From JAACFF01 sp963701435 (lineage in GTDB: Bacteria; Chloroflexota; Anaerolineae; Promineifilales; Promineifilaceae): 64,000 nucleotides of DNA. Shown here piece after piece: positions 9,360 to 17,368 of this stretch. How positions within the stretch are numbered: position 1 is the first letter of the stretch; every line of letters starts with the position of its first letter. Position numbers and translations under genes: made by a program. The stretch lies in contig CAVPAL010000017.1 of the NCBI GenBank assembly GCA_963701435.1, forward strand, positions 372,001 to 436,000. Direction: 5' to 3'. The notes under the pieces are model-generated. The model saw only the letters and a program-made list of their open reading frames with translations. It was not told the origin of the DNA and did no database searches.

Positions 9360-9706
9360 CGACGCTGTTCGCCAGGATTGTGGCGGGAGAGATTCCCGCA
9401 GATATTGTCTATCAGGATGAGTTGATAACGGCGTTCCGGGATATAAATCCGGTTGCGCCGGTGCATATTTTGATTGTACCGAACAAGGTGATTCCAACGG
9501 TCAATGATTTGACTGAAGCGGATGCCGGTCTGGCGGGGCATATGCTGGTTGTGGCCGGCAAAATTGCAAAGCAGGAAGGCATTGCTGCCGATGGCTACCG
9601 CTTAATCATTAACTGCAATCAACATGGGGGTCAAGTGGTTTTTCATTTGCACATGCATCTTGTGGGAGGACGCCAGTTAGGCCCGATGGTGATGCGTCCA
9701 AAATAG
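9356..9706 (+). CDS. HIT-family nucleotide hydrolase (HinT-like)
   Basis: A 116-residue protein of normal HIT length. The histidine triad reads HLHMHLVGG near residues 97-105, and the N-terminal FARIVAGEIPA with DINPVAPVHILIVP is typical of the HinT branch, which hydrolyses nucleoside phosphoramidates. The start codon overlaps the phoU stop, so the two are translated together. A functional link with PhoU is not established. Confidence 0.93.
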   Translation: MTTLFARIVAGEIPADIVYQDELITAFRDINPVAPVHILIVPNKVIPTVNDLTEADAGLAGHMLVVAGKIAKQEGIAADGYRLIINCNQHGGQVVFHLHMHLVGGRQLGPMVMRPK

Positions 9707-9709
9707 GAT

Positions 9710-11236
9710 TTAGCCGCCGGCGGTAATCCCGTTATCTTCACTGCGTACGGCATCCGCCTCGATCGAAATCCCATTGCGGGCCAACCACCCATTGTATTCA
9801 TAACCCGCCCCTTGCGAGATCCAGCCGCCCAAATTAAATGGGGAGTCGCCATCTGCGGAAATCCAATGCCCATTGTAGGCGCGCGCAATATGAACATGGG
9901 CGCCGGTTGTAACGCCGCCCTCGCAGGATGGATGACCTAAAACAGCGCCACTCTGCACGGCCGTTCCCTCTGCAATTCGACCTTCATCTGCCAGATGCAA
10001 ATAGGTCACAGCCCAACCCGTACCCTCAAAACCATCTCCATCAAGATCTAATACGACCTGGCCGGCGCCGCTGCGCGCAATCACGCCGTCGGCAACGGCC
10101 GTTACCCATTCATCGGCGGTATAACAACCAAATTGCTCCCCAGGCGGAATAAAATCGAGCGCAGCCCAGGCGGAGCCGGTATTCCAGGCGCCATGCGGCC
10201 CGCCGCTAAAATGCCACGTTTCGCCAACAGACCAGGGCAGGGTCAAAGCTGGTTGGGCGATGCCTTGCGGCAGCAGTGGATCCACACTGTATGCAAAAGG
10301 ATTATCGAAAAGTCGGAAATATGTGGCGTAAAAACCGTCCGGCCCGGCTTCATGCTGCCATTTTTTCAGCGCTGCGCCATCCACCGCGCCCAAATAGAGC
10401 TGCACGCCGGCCGTGCCGTCATTGATGCTGGCGGCATAGGCGACCTCACTGCCATCGTTGATAAAAAAAGTTCTCAAACCGCCTTCGGAACGGCCGTAAT
10501 AGCCCAGGTTCAAGAGATTAGCGGCCCAGTTTAGCTGGCGATAAAGTCCTTTGCGTTCCGTATTTTGATGACCAAGCGGATATATTGTATTGGCTACGTT
10601 GGTCTGTGTGACCCAGCCGGAATGGTGTTCCAGCGCTGCCAGCAGCAGACGCGGATTGACGCTGTACCGGTCGGCAATCAACTGAATTATCTGAGGGCCG
10701 TCCATTTTTTGCCCTTCAACTTCTTCCGTATAGGTTGTGAGATACCCTTTCTGAGGAGTCACAAAAGAGCGGATGTCGAAATCTTTGGCCGCCGGCCCGT
10801 AAACCAGCTCACTGTCGGGAATAATTTTAAAGCTGGGGCCAAAAAGGTTTTCGCCTGGCGGACCGGGCACGGAGAGGATTTGGCCGGCGAAGACAAAATC
10901 GGCGTTTTCAATCTCGTTGAGGGCGATTAATTCTTCGACGCTGATGTCATAATCAATCGCAATGGCCCCCAGCGTTTCCCCTTCAGCGACCTCGTGGGTA
11001 ATCAACGTGCTGCCAACCGTGCCGGTTGGGTGATCGGGATCGGGCGTGGGGTTACCATTATAAGCGGGTACGGCCGTGCCCAGTTGTACTACAATTGGTA
11101 CAGGCGTCGCTGCCGGGGTTGGCGCTGGTTCATTTTCACTAACCTCCAAAGGAGGGACGTCAATTTCGGGATACGGCCGTACACATCCGGCCAGCAACAG
11201 CAAAACCAACCCAACCCAGGCAAAAGCTTTAATCAT
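9710..11236 (-). CDS. Lipoprotein with LysM and M23 peptidase-like domains
   Basis: A 508-residue protein. A signal peptide ends in the lipobox LLAGC (Cys18), so it is a surface lipoprotein. A Pro/Thr-rich linker is followed by a LysM peptidoglycan-binding module (about residues 80-127; VAEGETLGAIAIDYDISVEE). A middle region of unknown type follows (about 150-320). The C-terminal LytM/M23 metallopeptidase-like domain has the zinc-ligand pattern WHFSGGPH with AALDF, and HVHIA near the end. Whether all ligands are intact cannot be settled by eye; it could be a catalytically dead activator. The start overlaps the end of the surface-protein gene upstream by 8 bases, suggesting co-expression. Confidence 0.8.
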   Translation of the reverse strand: MIKAFAWVGLVLLLLAGCVRPYPEIDVPPLEVSENEPAPTPAATPVPIVVQLGTAVPAYNGNPTPDPDHPTGTVGSTLITHEVAEGETLGAIAIDYDISVEELIALNEIENADFVFAGQILSVPGPPGENLFGPSFKIIPDSELVYGPAAKDFDIRSFVTPQKGYLTTYTEEVEGQKMDGPQIIQLIADRYSVNPRLLLAALEHHSGWVTQTNVANTIYPLGHQNTERKGLYRQLNWAANLLNLGYYGRSEGGLRTFFINDGSEVAYAASINDGTAGVQLYLGAVDGAALKKWQHEAGPDGFYATYFRLFDNPFAYSVDPLLPQGIAQPALTLPWSVGETWHFSGGPHGAWNTGSAWAALDFIPPGEQFGCYTADEWVTAVADGVIARSGAGQVVLDLDGDGFEGTGWAVTYLHLADEGRIAEGTAVQSGAVLGHPSCEGGVTTGAHVHIARAYNGHWISADGDSPFNLGGWISQGAGYEYNGWLARNGISIEADAVRSEDNGITAGG

Positions 11237-13940
11237 ACGTAACTTTAAGTTCGTAGAAATTACTGCTGGTGGTATTTGAAATGCGGCGTATACGCACGTA
11301 ATACAAACCAGGCGTTAAAATGTTCGAGATGTTCTCATTGGCGTTATTAAAGAGCGCCGAATAACCCTTCAAATTTCCATTGGAATCATATAAGTAAAGG
11401 TCATAATTGTGGCTGCCGGGAATGCTGCTCAATTCAATTTGCACATTACCATCTTTGGGCGTGTGGAAATAATAAATATCTTCCACGTCAGATATCGTCT
11501 CAAAATTGCCAAAATAAACCACACCTGATTGAATGGGCCCGTTTGCGGAAACGAACTTATCATTGGGTTCGTTTTCATTAGGCCCGACAAAGTAAGAAAT
11601 AAAATTATTGAAGACGCCCGGAAAATAAACGGCCGTTCTATAATCGACCTTAATAATATGGTCGCTATCAGGCATCTGCACCACATTATTTAATGCTGTG
11701 GTGGCGTTATTCAACGTGCCATCCCATGCTTTAACTGTCCACCCCACTTCTGGAACGGCTTCCAGACTGATCAATTCGCCGGCAACATATTCATCTGCAC
11801 CACAGCCGAGAGAATGTTGCAGGTTTGTCGCAAGCGGATCACTGCCCACGCCGGTATGGCTGCGCGTGAGCGTGTAACAATCAGAGCGATCTTCATCCAA
11901 AATAAACAGGCGTGCAGTTGAAGGAATCCCCAGTTCTGCATGCTCTGGTGTGCTTAGTAAGGCAATGCTTTCATCACCCGCTTGCATTCCGGAGATTGGC
12001 GCCAGGATTACCTGTTCTTGTGTTCCCGGATCAAACGTGAGCGTATCGGCCAGACTTGGATTGGACGGCCCTGACTGTGAGACGTCATTGATCATATAAT
12101 CCACCGAAATTGGATAGCCGGAAGGCGAGCTTAATGTGACGGTCATAACGGCCGTTTCATCCCCTTCCAGCGCAAAGAATTCCGAACTGCTAAACTGCAC
12201 CAAGGGGGGATCATCATCATCAATAATAGTGAGTGATGCTTCCGATTCGCCTAAATTGGCGCCGAAAACACCTGACAGCGTCATGCTAACGGATTCGTTT
12301 GGCTCATCAAGCGCGTCATCGAGCAGCAAAATGTTTTTAACGATGGTTGTTTCACCTGGCCAGAAGCGCAGGGTTTCATTGAAGGTTATAAAATCATCAC
12401 CCGCTGTGGCCGTTTCAGCCACAGCTGTCAGATCTACAAAGACTGAATCCGTAGAGATAGGGAATAACGTGATTGTGACTGGCGCGGAAACGGCCGTTTC
12501 ATCAATGGCAAATGTTGAAGTGCTGAACTGGACTGTGGGGCTACCCTCATCATCCAAAATAGTCGCTTCAGCGCTGAAGGGTGTACCCAGTTGCGCATTG
12601 CTGGAGACATTACTCAGCAGGAGGTTAAAAGTTTCGGAGCCTTCCGCCGTGTTGTCATCGAGGATAGATATGGTTACTGATCTGGTATCAACGTTTGAGC
12701 CAAAGGTCAACGTTTGATTCAAGGATACAAAATCCTGGCCTGAATTAGCCGAGCCATTGTTGGTTTTTACTTTTACAGTGACCGATTCGGCCAGTGAACC
12801 GGTGCGCAGGACCTGAATAGTTAACTCGTCGCCATCTTCGTTGACGGTATAGCTGCCGGCATTAAATTGCAGCGTTGGCTTTTCAATATAATTGACTTTG
12901 ACAATATGTTCTTCCGCCGGCATCGTCAAGTTATTGCTGGTTGAACTGCTGTTGTCGTTGTTGCTGCCTTCCCAATCTTCAACCTGCCAACCGGAATCTG
13001 GAGCGGCCGTTAAACTAATACTGGCCCCGACCAGATATGTTCCGGGATCACAGCTGGCGGATTGATTTGGACTTGCGTCTGGATCACTGCCTTCGCCGCT
13101 GTGGGTGAGCACCAACTGGTAGCAGGCCTGGTTAAAATTAGCGGAAACTGTTTTGTTTCCGGACATTGAGAGGGTGGTTGGATTGGTACTGCCGGTCAAT
13201 GCGCCGCTCCACTGGTTAAAAACATGGCCCGGATTAGGCTGAGCGGTTAATTGAACCACCGAACCAGATGCATATTTTGTTTCTTGACAGTTTGGTTCGG
13301 GTGAGGCGCTAATCACGCCGCTGTTCTCAGGCGAGACGCTGGTGCTGAGCGTGTAGCAGTTTTGCGAATAGACCACGGAGGCAGCATGATTGGCCGCCGG
13401 CATGGTAATGGTGTTGGATGTCAACGTGCTGTTGTCGTTGGTTGTGCCTGTCCAACTGCTGACCTGCCAGCCGGCGGCAGGCGTTGCGGACAGATTGATG
13501 TTTGCCCCGAAAACATATTGACCGGCTGGACAGTTGACGGAATTAGGAGGGCTTGGGGCGGGGTTTGTGCCTTCGCCGCTGTGGCTCAGGTTCAGCGTGT
13601 AACAACGCTGTTGAAATGTGGCGGTGATTTCACGATTCGAATTGACCGTGATTTGCGCCGGACTTTGGGCGCCGGTTAGATCGCCGCTCCAGCCGTTAAA
13701 TTTCCAACCTGTATTGGCAACGGCCGTTAATGTGACCACTGAACCTGCTGTATATGTATCCTGCTGGGGCTGTTTGCTGACAGACCCATTACCGACGATG
13801 TTGACATCTACGGTGTAAGATTGGCTGTTTCCGGTTACCGTTTGTGCATTAGCCAGCGTTGTCAATCCGCTCGCCAAAGTGATTAGCGCAACTGCTAATG
13901 CAGCAAAAAGAAAGATAAATTGACGTGCTTTGTTATTCAT
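11229..13940 (-). CDS. Secreted InlB-type repeat and Calx-beta surface protein
   Basis: A 903-residue exported protein with a signal peptide ending near NAQTVTG. Residues about 45-340 hold divergent InlB B-repeat modules (repeated GW-x-WSG and WxVxxWxG cores, Cys-Tyr-x-Leu starts). About 340-690 holds three Calx-beta modules (for example VNEDGDELTIQVLRTG, then ILDDN and TIIDDDDPP ends). One more InlB-like repeat follows, and the C-terminal about 130 residues resemble a pre-peptidase beta-sandwich (EPNDKFVSANGPIQSG, then LYYVRIRR). Such proteins are adhesins or matrix proteins. The LysM-M23 lipoprotein follows with an 8-base overlap. No sortase motif or TM anchor is seen. Confidence 0.8.
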   Translation of the reverse strand: MNNKARQFIFLFAALAVALITLASGLTTLANAQTVTGNSQSYTVDVNIVGNGSVSKQPQQDTYTAGSVVTLTAVANTGWKFNGWSGDLTGAQSPAQITVNSNREITATFQQRCYTLNLSHSGEGTNPAPSPPNSVNCPAGQYVFGANINLSATPAAGWQVSSWTGTTNDNSTLTSNTITMPAANHAASVVYSQNCYTLSTSVSPENSGVISASPEPNCQETKYASGSVVQLTAQPNPGHVFNQWSGALTGSTNPTTLSMSGNKTVSANFNQACYQLVLTHSGEGSDPDASPNQSASCDPGTYLVGASISLTAAPDSGWQVEDWEGSNNDNSSSTSNNLTMPAEEHIVKVNYIEKPTLQFNAGSYTVNEDGDELTIQVLRTGSLAESVTVKVKTNNGSANSGQDFVSLNQTLTFGSNVDTRSVTISILDDNTAEGSETFNLLLSNVSSNAQLGTPFSAEATILDDEGSPTVQFSTSTFAIDETAVSAPVTITLFPISTDSVFVDLTAVAETATAGDDFITFNETLRFWPGETTIVKNILLLDDALDEPNESVSMTLSGVFGANLGESEASLTIIDDDDPPLVQFSSSEFFALEGDETAVMTVTLSSPSGYPISVDYMINDVSQSGPSNPSLADTLTFDPGTQEQVILAPISGMQAGDESIALLSTPEHAELGIPSTARLFILDEDRSDCYTLTRSHTGVGSDPLATNLQHSLGCGADEYVAGELISLEAVPEVGWTVKAWDGTLNNATTALNNVVQMPDSDHIIKVDYRTAVYFPGVFNNFISYFVGPNENEPNDKFVSANGPIQSGVVYFGNFETISDVEDIYYFHTPKDGNVQIELSSIPGSHNYDLYLYDSNGNLKGYSALFNNANENISNILTPGLYYVRIRRISNTTSSNFYELKVTYD

Positions 13941-14160
13941 GATGTTTTTTTGTAACCCTCGTCGTTATCGGCGACTTATTATTATGATTCGCTACCCTAT
14001 TATAAGACAACCACTTATGAGTTCCTAGCTGTAGAGAGTTGAGCCCTTTAAGATTTAGAAAGAATTAAGCCCTCTGTTGGGAAACAGGTTAGAATGGTAG
14101 CGATATCTGCGCAGGACGATTTCACAACGATAGATCGGTATTCAATCACCGTAAGATAAA

Positions 14161-14847
14161 ATGCAAGCAAACTACGTTCAAAGAATTCGACTCACATTTA
14201 GCAAAATAGGGCCAACCCGCTTTATTGGTCACCTTGATCTGGCGCGCACGCTTGAGCGCGCGCTAAATCGGGCGGGCATCCCGGTGGCGTATACCCAGGG
14301 TTTTAACCGGCGACCGCGTATGTCTATGGCCACTGCTCTGCCTTTGGGCTATACATCTGAATGTGAGTTGGCCGACATTTGGCTTACAGAAACCCTGGCG
14401 CCGGACGTCGTGGGCCGGCAAATGATGCACAAAATGGCGCCGGGCATTATTGTGTCAAAAGTAGTAGAAGTTCCGCTGAATAGGCCTGCCTTGCAAACTG
14501 TTACGGCTGCCTCTACCTATGCGGTCTCGTTTTTAGACCCGGTCGATGCGAGTGATTTAGAAAAACGGGTCCATTCCATATTGGTCGCGCAAGAATTGAT
14601 GCGCGAGCGTAAGCAAGGGCGCAAGGGAAAAATCAAGCGCTACGATTTACGGCCGTTAATTTACGATTTACAAGTTGTGGCGGATGCAAACGGCCGTGCT
14701 GGTTTACAAATGGAACTCGCCTTAATGCCCTCCAAAACAGGACGCCCGGATGAGGTTTTAACCGTTATGGGATTCGATCCTTTGGCTGCACGTATACACC
14801 GAACCCATATGTCTCTTGCTGAAACCGAAGCGCATAAGGTCGGGTAA
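14161..14847 (+). CDS. DUF2344 / TIGR03936 radical-SAM-linked protein
   Basis: A 228-residue protein of the DUF2344 family. Diagnostic stretches are RIRLTFSKIGPTRFIGHLDL, the GFNRRPRMS motif and PLGYTSECELADIW. In many bacteria this domain is fused to, or sits beside, a large radical SAM/B12-binding protein (TIGR03960) and precedes the L21-L27 ribosomal cluster. Here the cluster is present downstream, but the radical SAM partner is not in the window. No strong ribosome site is visible before the ATG. Role unknown; a connection to RNA or ribosome maturation is suggested only by conserved gene order. Confidence 0.85.
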   Translation: MQANYVQRIRLTFSKIGPTRFIGHLDLARTLERALNRAGIPVAYTQGFNRRPRMSMATALPLGYTSECELADIWLTETLAPDVVGRQMMHKMAPGIIVSKVVEVPLNRPALQTVTAASTYAVSFLDPVDASDLEKRVHSILVAQELMRERKQGRKGKIKRYDLRPLIYDLQVVADANGRAGLQMELALMPSKTGRPDEVLTVMGFDPLAARIHRTHMSLAETEAHKVG

Positions 14848-15033
14848 CGGCCGTGTCGCCCTCACCGTTAAGTCGTCTCGTAAGATAGAGTCAGTAATCT
14901 ATAGAATAGGCTGTATCGAGTCACCCCTGCTTGGGGAAGGCGAAAAATCCAAGATAGATGGGTTCTGAATGATAAATACGATTACGGCGCAGCTATTTTT
15001 GTTGCGCTGACAGGAATCCAACAGGCGGAGGTA

Positions 15034-16008
15034 ATGGTGGAATTTAATCAAGCTGAATTAGATCATTTTAGAAATTTTCATGAGACACGCCCGCAGGAAA
15101 AACAGAGCAATCGCATCTGGCGTGTTTTGCAGCGCTGGGACAAATTGGCTTTTGGGATGTTTCTCATCTCGTTTTTCCTATTGGTAACGGCCGTAATCCT
15201 CTTTATACTCCCGTTTGCTGCGCTGTTATTGCCCGTGCTGGCATTTGCGCCCGATGCTGTCCTTTTTGAGTGGGGAGTGAGTCTGCTCGTTATGAGCTTT
15301 GTTTTGATGTTGCTTGCCCGTTGGCGAGTGATGCGCAATACCGGACTGCGTCCTGAAACGGGCTGTCCACAATGTCAAGAGCGTGAGCTGGTACGCATTC
15401 CGCGCAGGCGTCAAGATCGCGTTTTCCGCTTTTTTATGATTCCGGCCTGGCGTTATGCCTGCCGTAACTGCACCTGGCAGGGATTGCGCGTTGCCGGCAA
15501 AAAATCTTTGCCTGTCCCTAAAACGGCCGTTTTCCACATTGAAGAAAGTCCCGTAACGGAAGAACCCACCGCAGAATTGGCGGCCATGTTCCTTGTTGAA
15601 GAGCCGGTCATGACGGCGGAAGTTGAGGAAATGGTCGTTATTGCAGAAACTGCTTCGATAGAAGAACACGCCGTAGAGTTGCCTGTCATGTTGCAAGTTG
15701 AAGAGCCGGCTATGGTTGCAGAAACGCATATTGAAAAAGCGATGGTTGAGGAAACGGCCGTTTCTGTACAAGACAACTCGATTATAAAAACTCAGGAAGT
15801 GGTCGAATTCGTTGCAATTGAGCCTGGCGATAAAAAACAAGAAAGCGAAATCGAAAAAACACAATCCCAAAAATTACTTTACAGCGAACGTACCCTGACA
15901 TATGAAGTTGGAAACGACGACGATGAATTTGAGTTTGATCCTGAATTTGAGCGTCTCTGCTATCAGGTCGCACAGGATCAACTGACCCGCATTCCCCCTG
16001 CGGATTGA
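15034..16008 (+). CDS. Two-TM protein with zinc-ribbon-like motif and Glu-rich tail
   Basis: A 324-residue protein. After about 35 cytosolic residues, two hydrophobic segments (about 38-62 and 65-90) precede a four-cysteine motif, GCPQC...YACRNC, near residues 110-150 that looks like a zinc ribbon. The remainder is a low-complexity acidic region rich in EEP, VAE and ETA repeats. That region embeds two ACGGCCGT palindromes. GGCGGAGGT directly precedes ATG-GTG, so either codon may start translation. It lies between DUF2344 and the ribosomal genes, where an RNase E/G-type gene is sometimes found in relatives. It is not an RNase E/G. Function unknown. Confidence 0.65.
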   Translation: MVEFNQAELDHFRNFHETRPQEKQSNRIWRVLQRWDKLAFGMFLISFFLLVTAVILFILPFAALLLPVLAFAPDAVLFEWGVSLLVMSFVLMLLARWRVMRNTGLRPETGCPQCQERELVRIPRRRQDRVFRFFMIPAWRYACRNCTWQGLRVAGKKSLPVPKTAVFHIEESPVTEEPTAELAAMFLVEEPVMTAEVEEMVVIAETASIEEHAVELPVMLQVEEPAMVAETHIEKAMVEETAVSVQDNSIIKTQEVVEFVAIEPGDKKQESEIEKTQSQKLLYSERTLTYEVGNDDDEFEFDPEFERLCYQVAQDQLTRIPPAD

Positions 16009-16049
16009 TTCATAACCGCAATCTGACTCGAATCCATAATCTCTGCTCA

Positions 16050-16088
16050 CCGGGCGTTTAACTTTAAACTAAAACGCCCGGTTTTTTT
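16050..16088 (+). terminator. Intrinsic terminator after the zinc-ribbon membrane gene
   Basis: A 10-bp stem, CCGGGCGTTT (16050-16059) with AAACGCCCGG (16072-16081), is followed by seven T residues (16082-16088). The T-tract overlaps the -35 box of the next promoter by two bases. Confidence 0.9.
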
Positions 16089-16115
16089 GACAAGCCTCGA
16101 CCCACAAGCTATAAT
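16087..16115 (+). promoter_or_regulatory. Consensus sigma70-type promoter of the rplU-rpmA-rpmE operon
   Basis: TTGACA (16087-16092), exactly 17 bases, then TATAAT (16110-16115): a perfect consensus. It starts inside the T-tract of the preceding terminator, so transcription units are packed end to end. A start near 16122 would leave a leader of about 90 bases before rplU. Confidence 0.85.
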
Positions 16116-16174
16116 TTTCCTTCGTATTGTTTGGGTCTCCAACCACTACCCAAACAATTAATAAACTACCACAG

Positions 16175-16201
16175 CCGACATCTAAGATGTCGGTTCTTTT
16201 T
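16175..16201 (+). promoter_or_regulatory. rplU leader: Attenuator-like hairpin in the rplU leader
   Basis: CCGACATC (16175-16182), a TAA loop, GATGTCGG (16186-16193), then a T-rich run ending at 16201. It resembles an intrinsic terminator placed immediately before the rplU Shine-Dalgarno GGAGG (16202-16206). Ribosomal protein leaders often use such structures for autoregulation; ligand control here is inferred. Confidence 0.6.
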
Positions 16202-16211
16202 GGAGGCTAAT

Positions 16212-16526
16212 GTGTACGCAATTGTAGAAAGTGGTGGCCGGCAATACCGCGCCGAAGAGGGACACAGCTTCTCTGTCGAAAAGCTGCCCTATGAAGTCGG
16301 TGAACAGATTGAACTGTAGAATGTTTTGCTCCTCGCTAATGACGAGGATGTTCAAGTCGGTCAGCCAACTGTTCCCGGCGCATCAGTTAAAGCCACCGTT
16401 GTTGAACAATATCGTGGTAAAAAGATATTTGTTTGGAAATATAAACCGAAGAAACGGTATCGTCGCCGCAAGGGACATCGTCAAAGCTATACCCGTTTGC
16501 GCATTGATGAGATTGTAGTTGGATAA
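16212..16526 (+). pseudogene. rplU: Ribosomal protein L21 with an in-frame TAG codon
   Basis: The L21 sequence is complete in a single frame (YAIVESGGRQYRAEEG at the start; FVWKYKPKKRYRRRKGHRQ and TRLRIDEIVVG at the end) but is interrupted by TAG at 16317-16319 after residue 35. The start is the GTG at 16212, five bases after GGAGG (16202-16206). An out-of-frame ATG overlaps it at 16210. Downstream of the TAG the frame continues with a normal L21 sequence, so this is one nonsense base rather than a frameshift. It sits in the expected rplU-rpmA-rpmE order under a strong promoter. Explanations are consensus error, amber readthrough, or a second functional copy elsewhere. Confidence 0.85.
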
Positions 16527-16539
16527 GGAGCAAGTAATC

Positions 16540-16797
16540 ATGGCACATAAGAAAGGTGCAGGTTCAACTCGTAACGGCCGTGATAGCAATGCAAAACGTT
16601 TAGGCGTTAAACGTTATGGCGGCGAATACGTCATTCCTGGCAATATTATCGTGCGCCAGCGTGGAACAAAATATAAACCTGGTAACCATGTCGGCCTGGG
16701 CAAGGATTACACCATTTATTCCTTGATCGAAGGGCAAGTGAAATTTGAAACTAAACACGGCCGTAAAGTCGTCAGCGTTTATCCGCTGGAAGCATAA
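16540..16797 (+). CDS. rpmA: Ribosomal protein L27
   Basis: An 85-residue protein starting at MAHKKGAGST (16540), with AAGGAG 10 bases upstream. It has all L27 hallmarks: GSTRNGRDSNAKRLGVKRYG near the N-terminus, which reaches the peptidyl-transferase centre, and GNIIVRQRGTKYKPG. There is no N-terminal extension needing protease processing. It is intact, unlike its neighbours rplU and rpmE, which carry frame breaks. Confidence 0.96.
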   Translation: MAHKKGAGSTRNGRDSNAKRLGVKRYGGEYVIPGNIIVRQRGTKYKPGNHVGLGKDYTIYSLIEGQVKFETKHGRKVVSVYPLEA

Positions 16798-16812
16798 GAG
16801 GAACGGTTAGTC

Positions 16813-17145
16813 ATGAAAGAAGATATTCATCCAAAATGGTATCCCGATGCCAAAGTGATTGTTGAAGGCGAGGTTGTCATGACCGTTGGCTCGACTCAGC
16901 CAGTCTTGAACGTGGAAATCTGGTCTGGTACCCATCCCTTCTACACCGGCACCCAACGCCTGCTAGATACTGAAGGTCAGGTTGATCGCTTCATGCGTCG
17001 TTTGCGCAAACGTGAAGAGCTGCGTAAGCGAAGTGAAGTGGAAGAAGAACGCCGCGATGCATCCAAATTGACGGTTGATGCAATGTCCTTAGGCACACGC
17101 GCAACCAAAGCATTGGTGGAGGCTGAATTAACAATTGTCGGCTGA
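16813..17145 (+). CDS. rpmE: Ribosomal protein L31 with C-terminal extension, interrupted by frameshift
   Basis: Residues 1-65 are bacterial L31 (MKEDIHPKWYPDAKVIVEG; WSGTHPFYTGTQRLLD), of the form without zinc-binding cysteines. A charged helical linker of Arg/Glu follows (about 66-90), then LGTRATKALVEAEL, the first part of a helix-hairpin-helix domain like the RNA polymerase alpha C-terminal domain. The frame then stops at 17143-17145. The rest of that domain continues in the next frame (17142-17260), so the intact product would be about 149 residues. One extra G at 17140/17141 accounts for the shift. It follows rpmA by 15 bases. Confidence 0.85.
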   Translation: MKEDIHPKWYPDAKVIVEGEVVMTVGSTQPVLNVEIWSGTHPFYTGTQRLLDTEGQVDRFMRRLRKREELRKRSEVEEERRDASKLTVDAMSLGTRATKALVEAELTIVG

Positions 17146-17260
17146 TGTTCTGGAGACTTTGAACAAAGGTGATGACGCCTTGTTAGCTCTGCCTGGCATT
17201 GGTCAGAAGGCATTGATCGATATCAAGCGTTTTCTGCGCGCCGAGGGCTTGATCGAGTAG
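17142..17260 (+). other. Out-of-frame continuation of the L31 extension (helix-hairpin-helix)
   Basis: This frame reads ADVLETLNKGDDALLALPGI and continues GQKALIDIKRFLRAEGLIE to a TAG at 17258. LPGIGQKALIDIK is the hairpin-helix core also seen in RNA polymerase alpha-CTD. Removing one G at 17140/17141 joins it smoothly to the L31 frame (ELTIV-ADVLETL). Confidence 0.7.
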
Positions 17261-17290
17261 TTTCAAGCAGCGATTTTAGTTGACATATGA

Positions 17291-17326
17291 AAGGGCAGAT
17301 GCGAAAATACGTATCTGCCCTTTTTT
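17291..17326 (+). terminator. Intrinsic terminator of the rplU-rpmA-rpmE operon
   Basis: AAGGGCAGAT (17291-17300) pairs with ATCTGCCCTT (17313-17322), followed by a T-run to 17326. It separates the ribosomal genes from tdk. Confidence 0.9.
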
Positions 17327-17368
17327 ATTTTATGTGGCAGGTAAACTCAAAAAATCTGGGGAGAAAGG

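Noticed and set aside
12136..12717. 193-codon plus-strand open frame inside the adhesin gene
   Set aside because: Low-complexity Ser/Val-rich antisense translation of Calx-beta repeats; no ribosome site and no family resemblance.
15226..15870. 214-codon minus-strand open frame opposite the zinc-ribbon membrane gene
   Set aside because: Phe/Asn/His-rich, mirrors the Glu-rich repeats of the real gene; no start signal.
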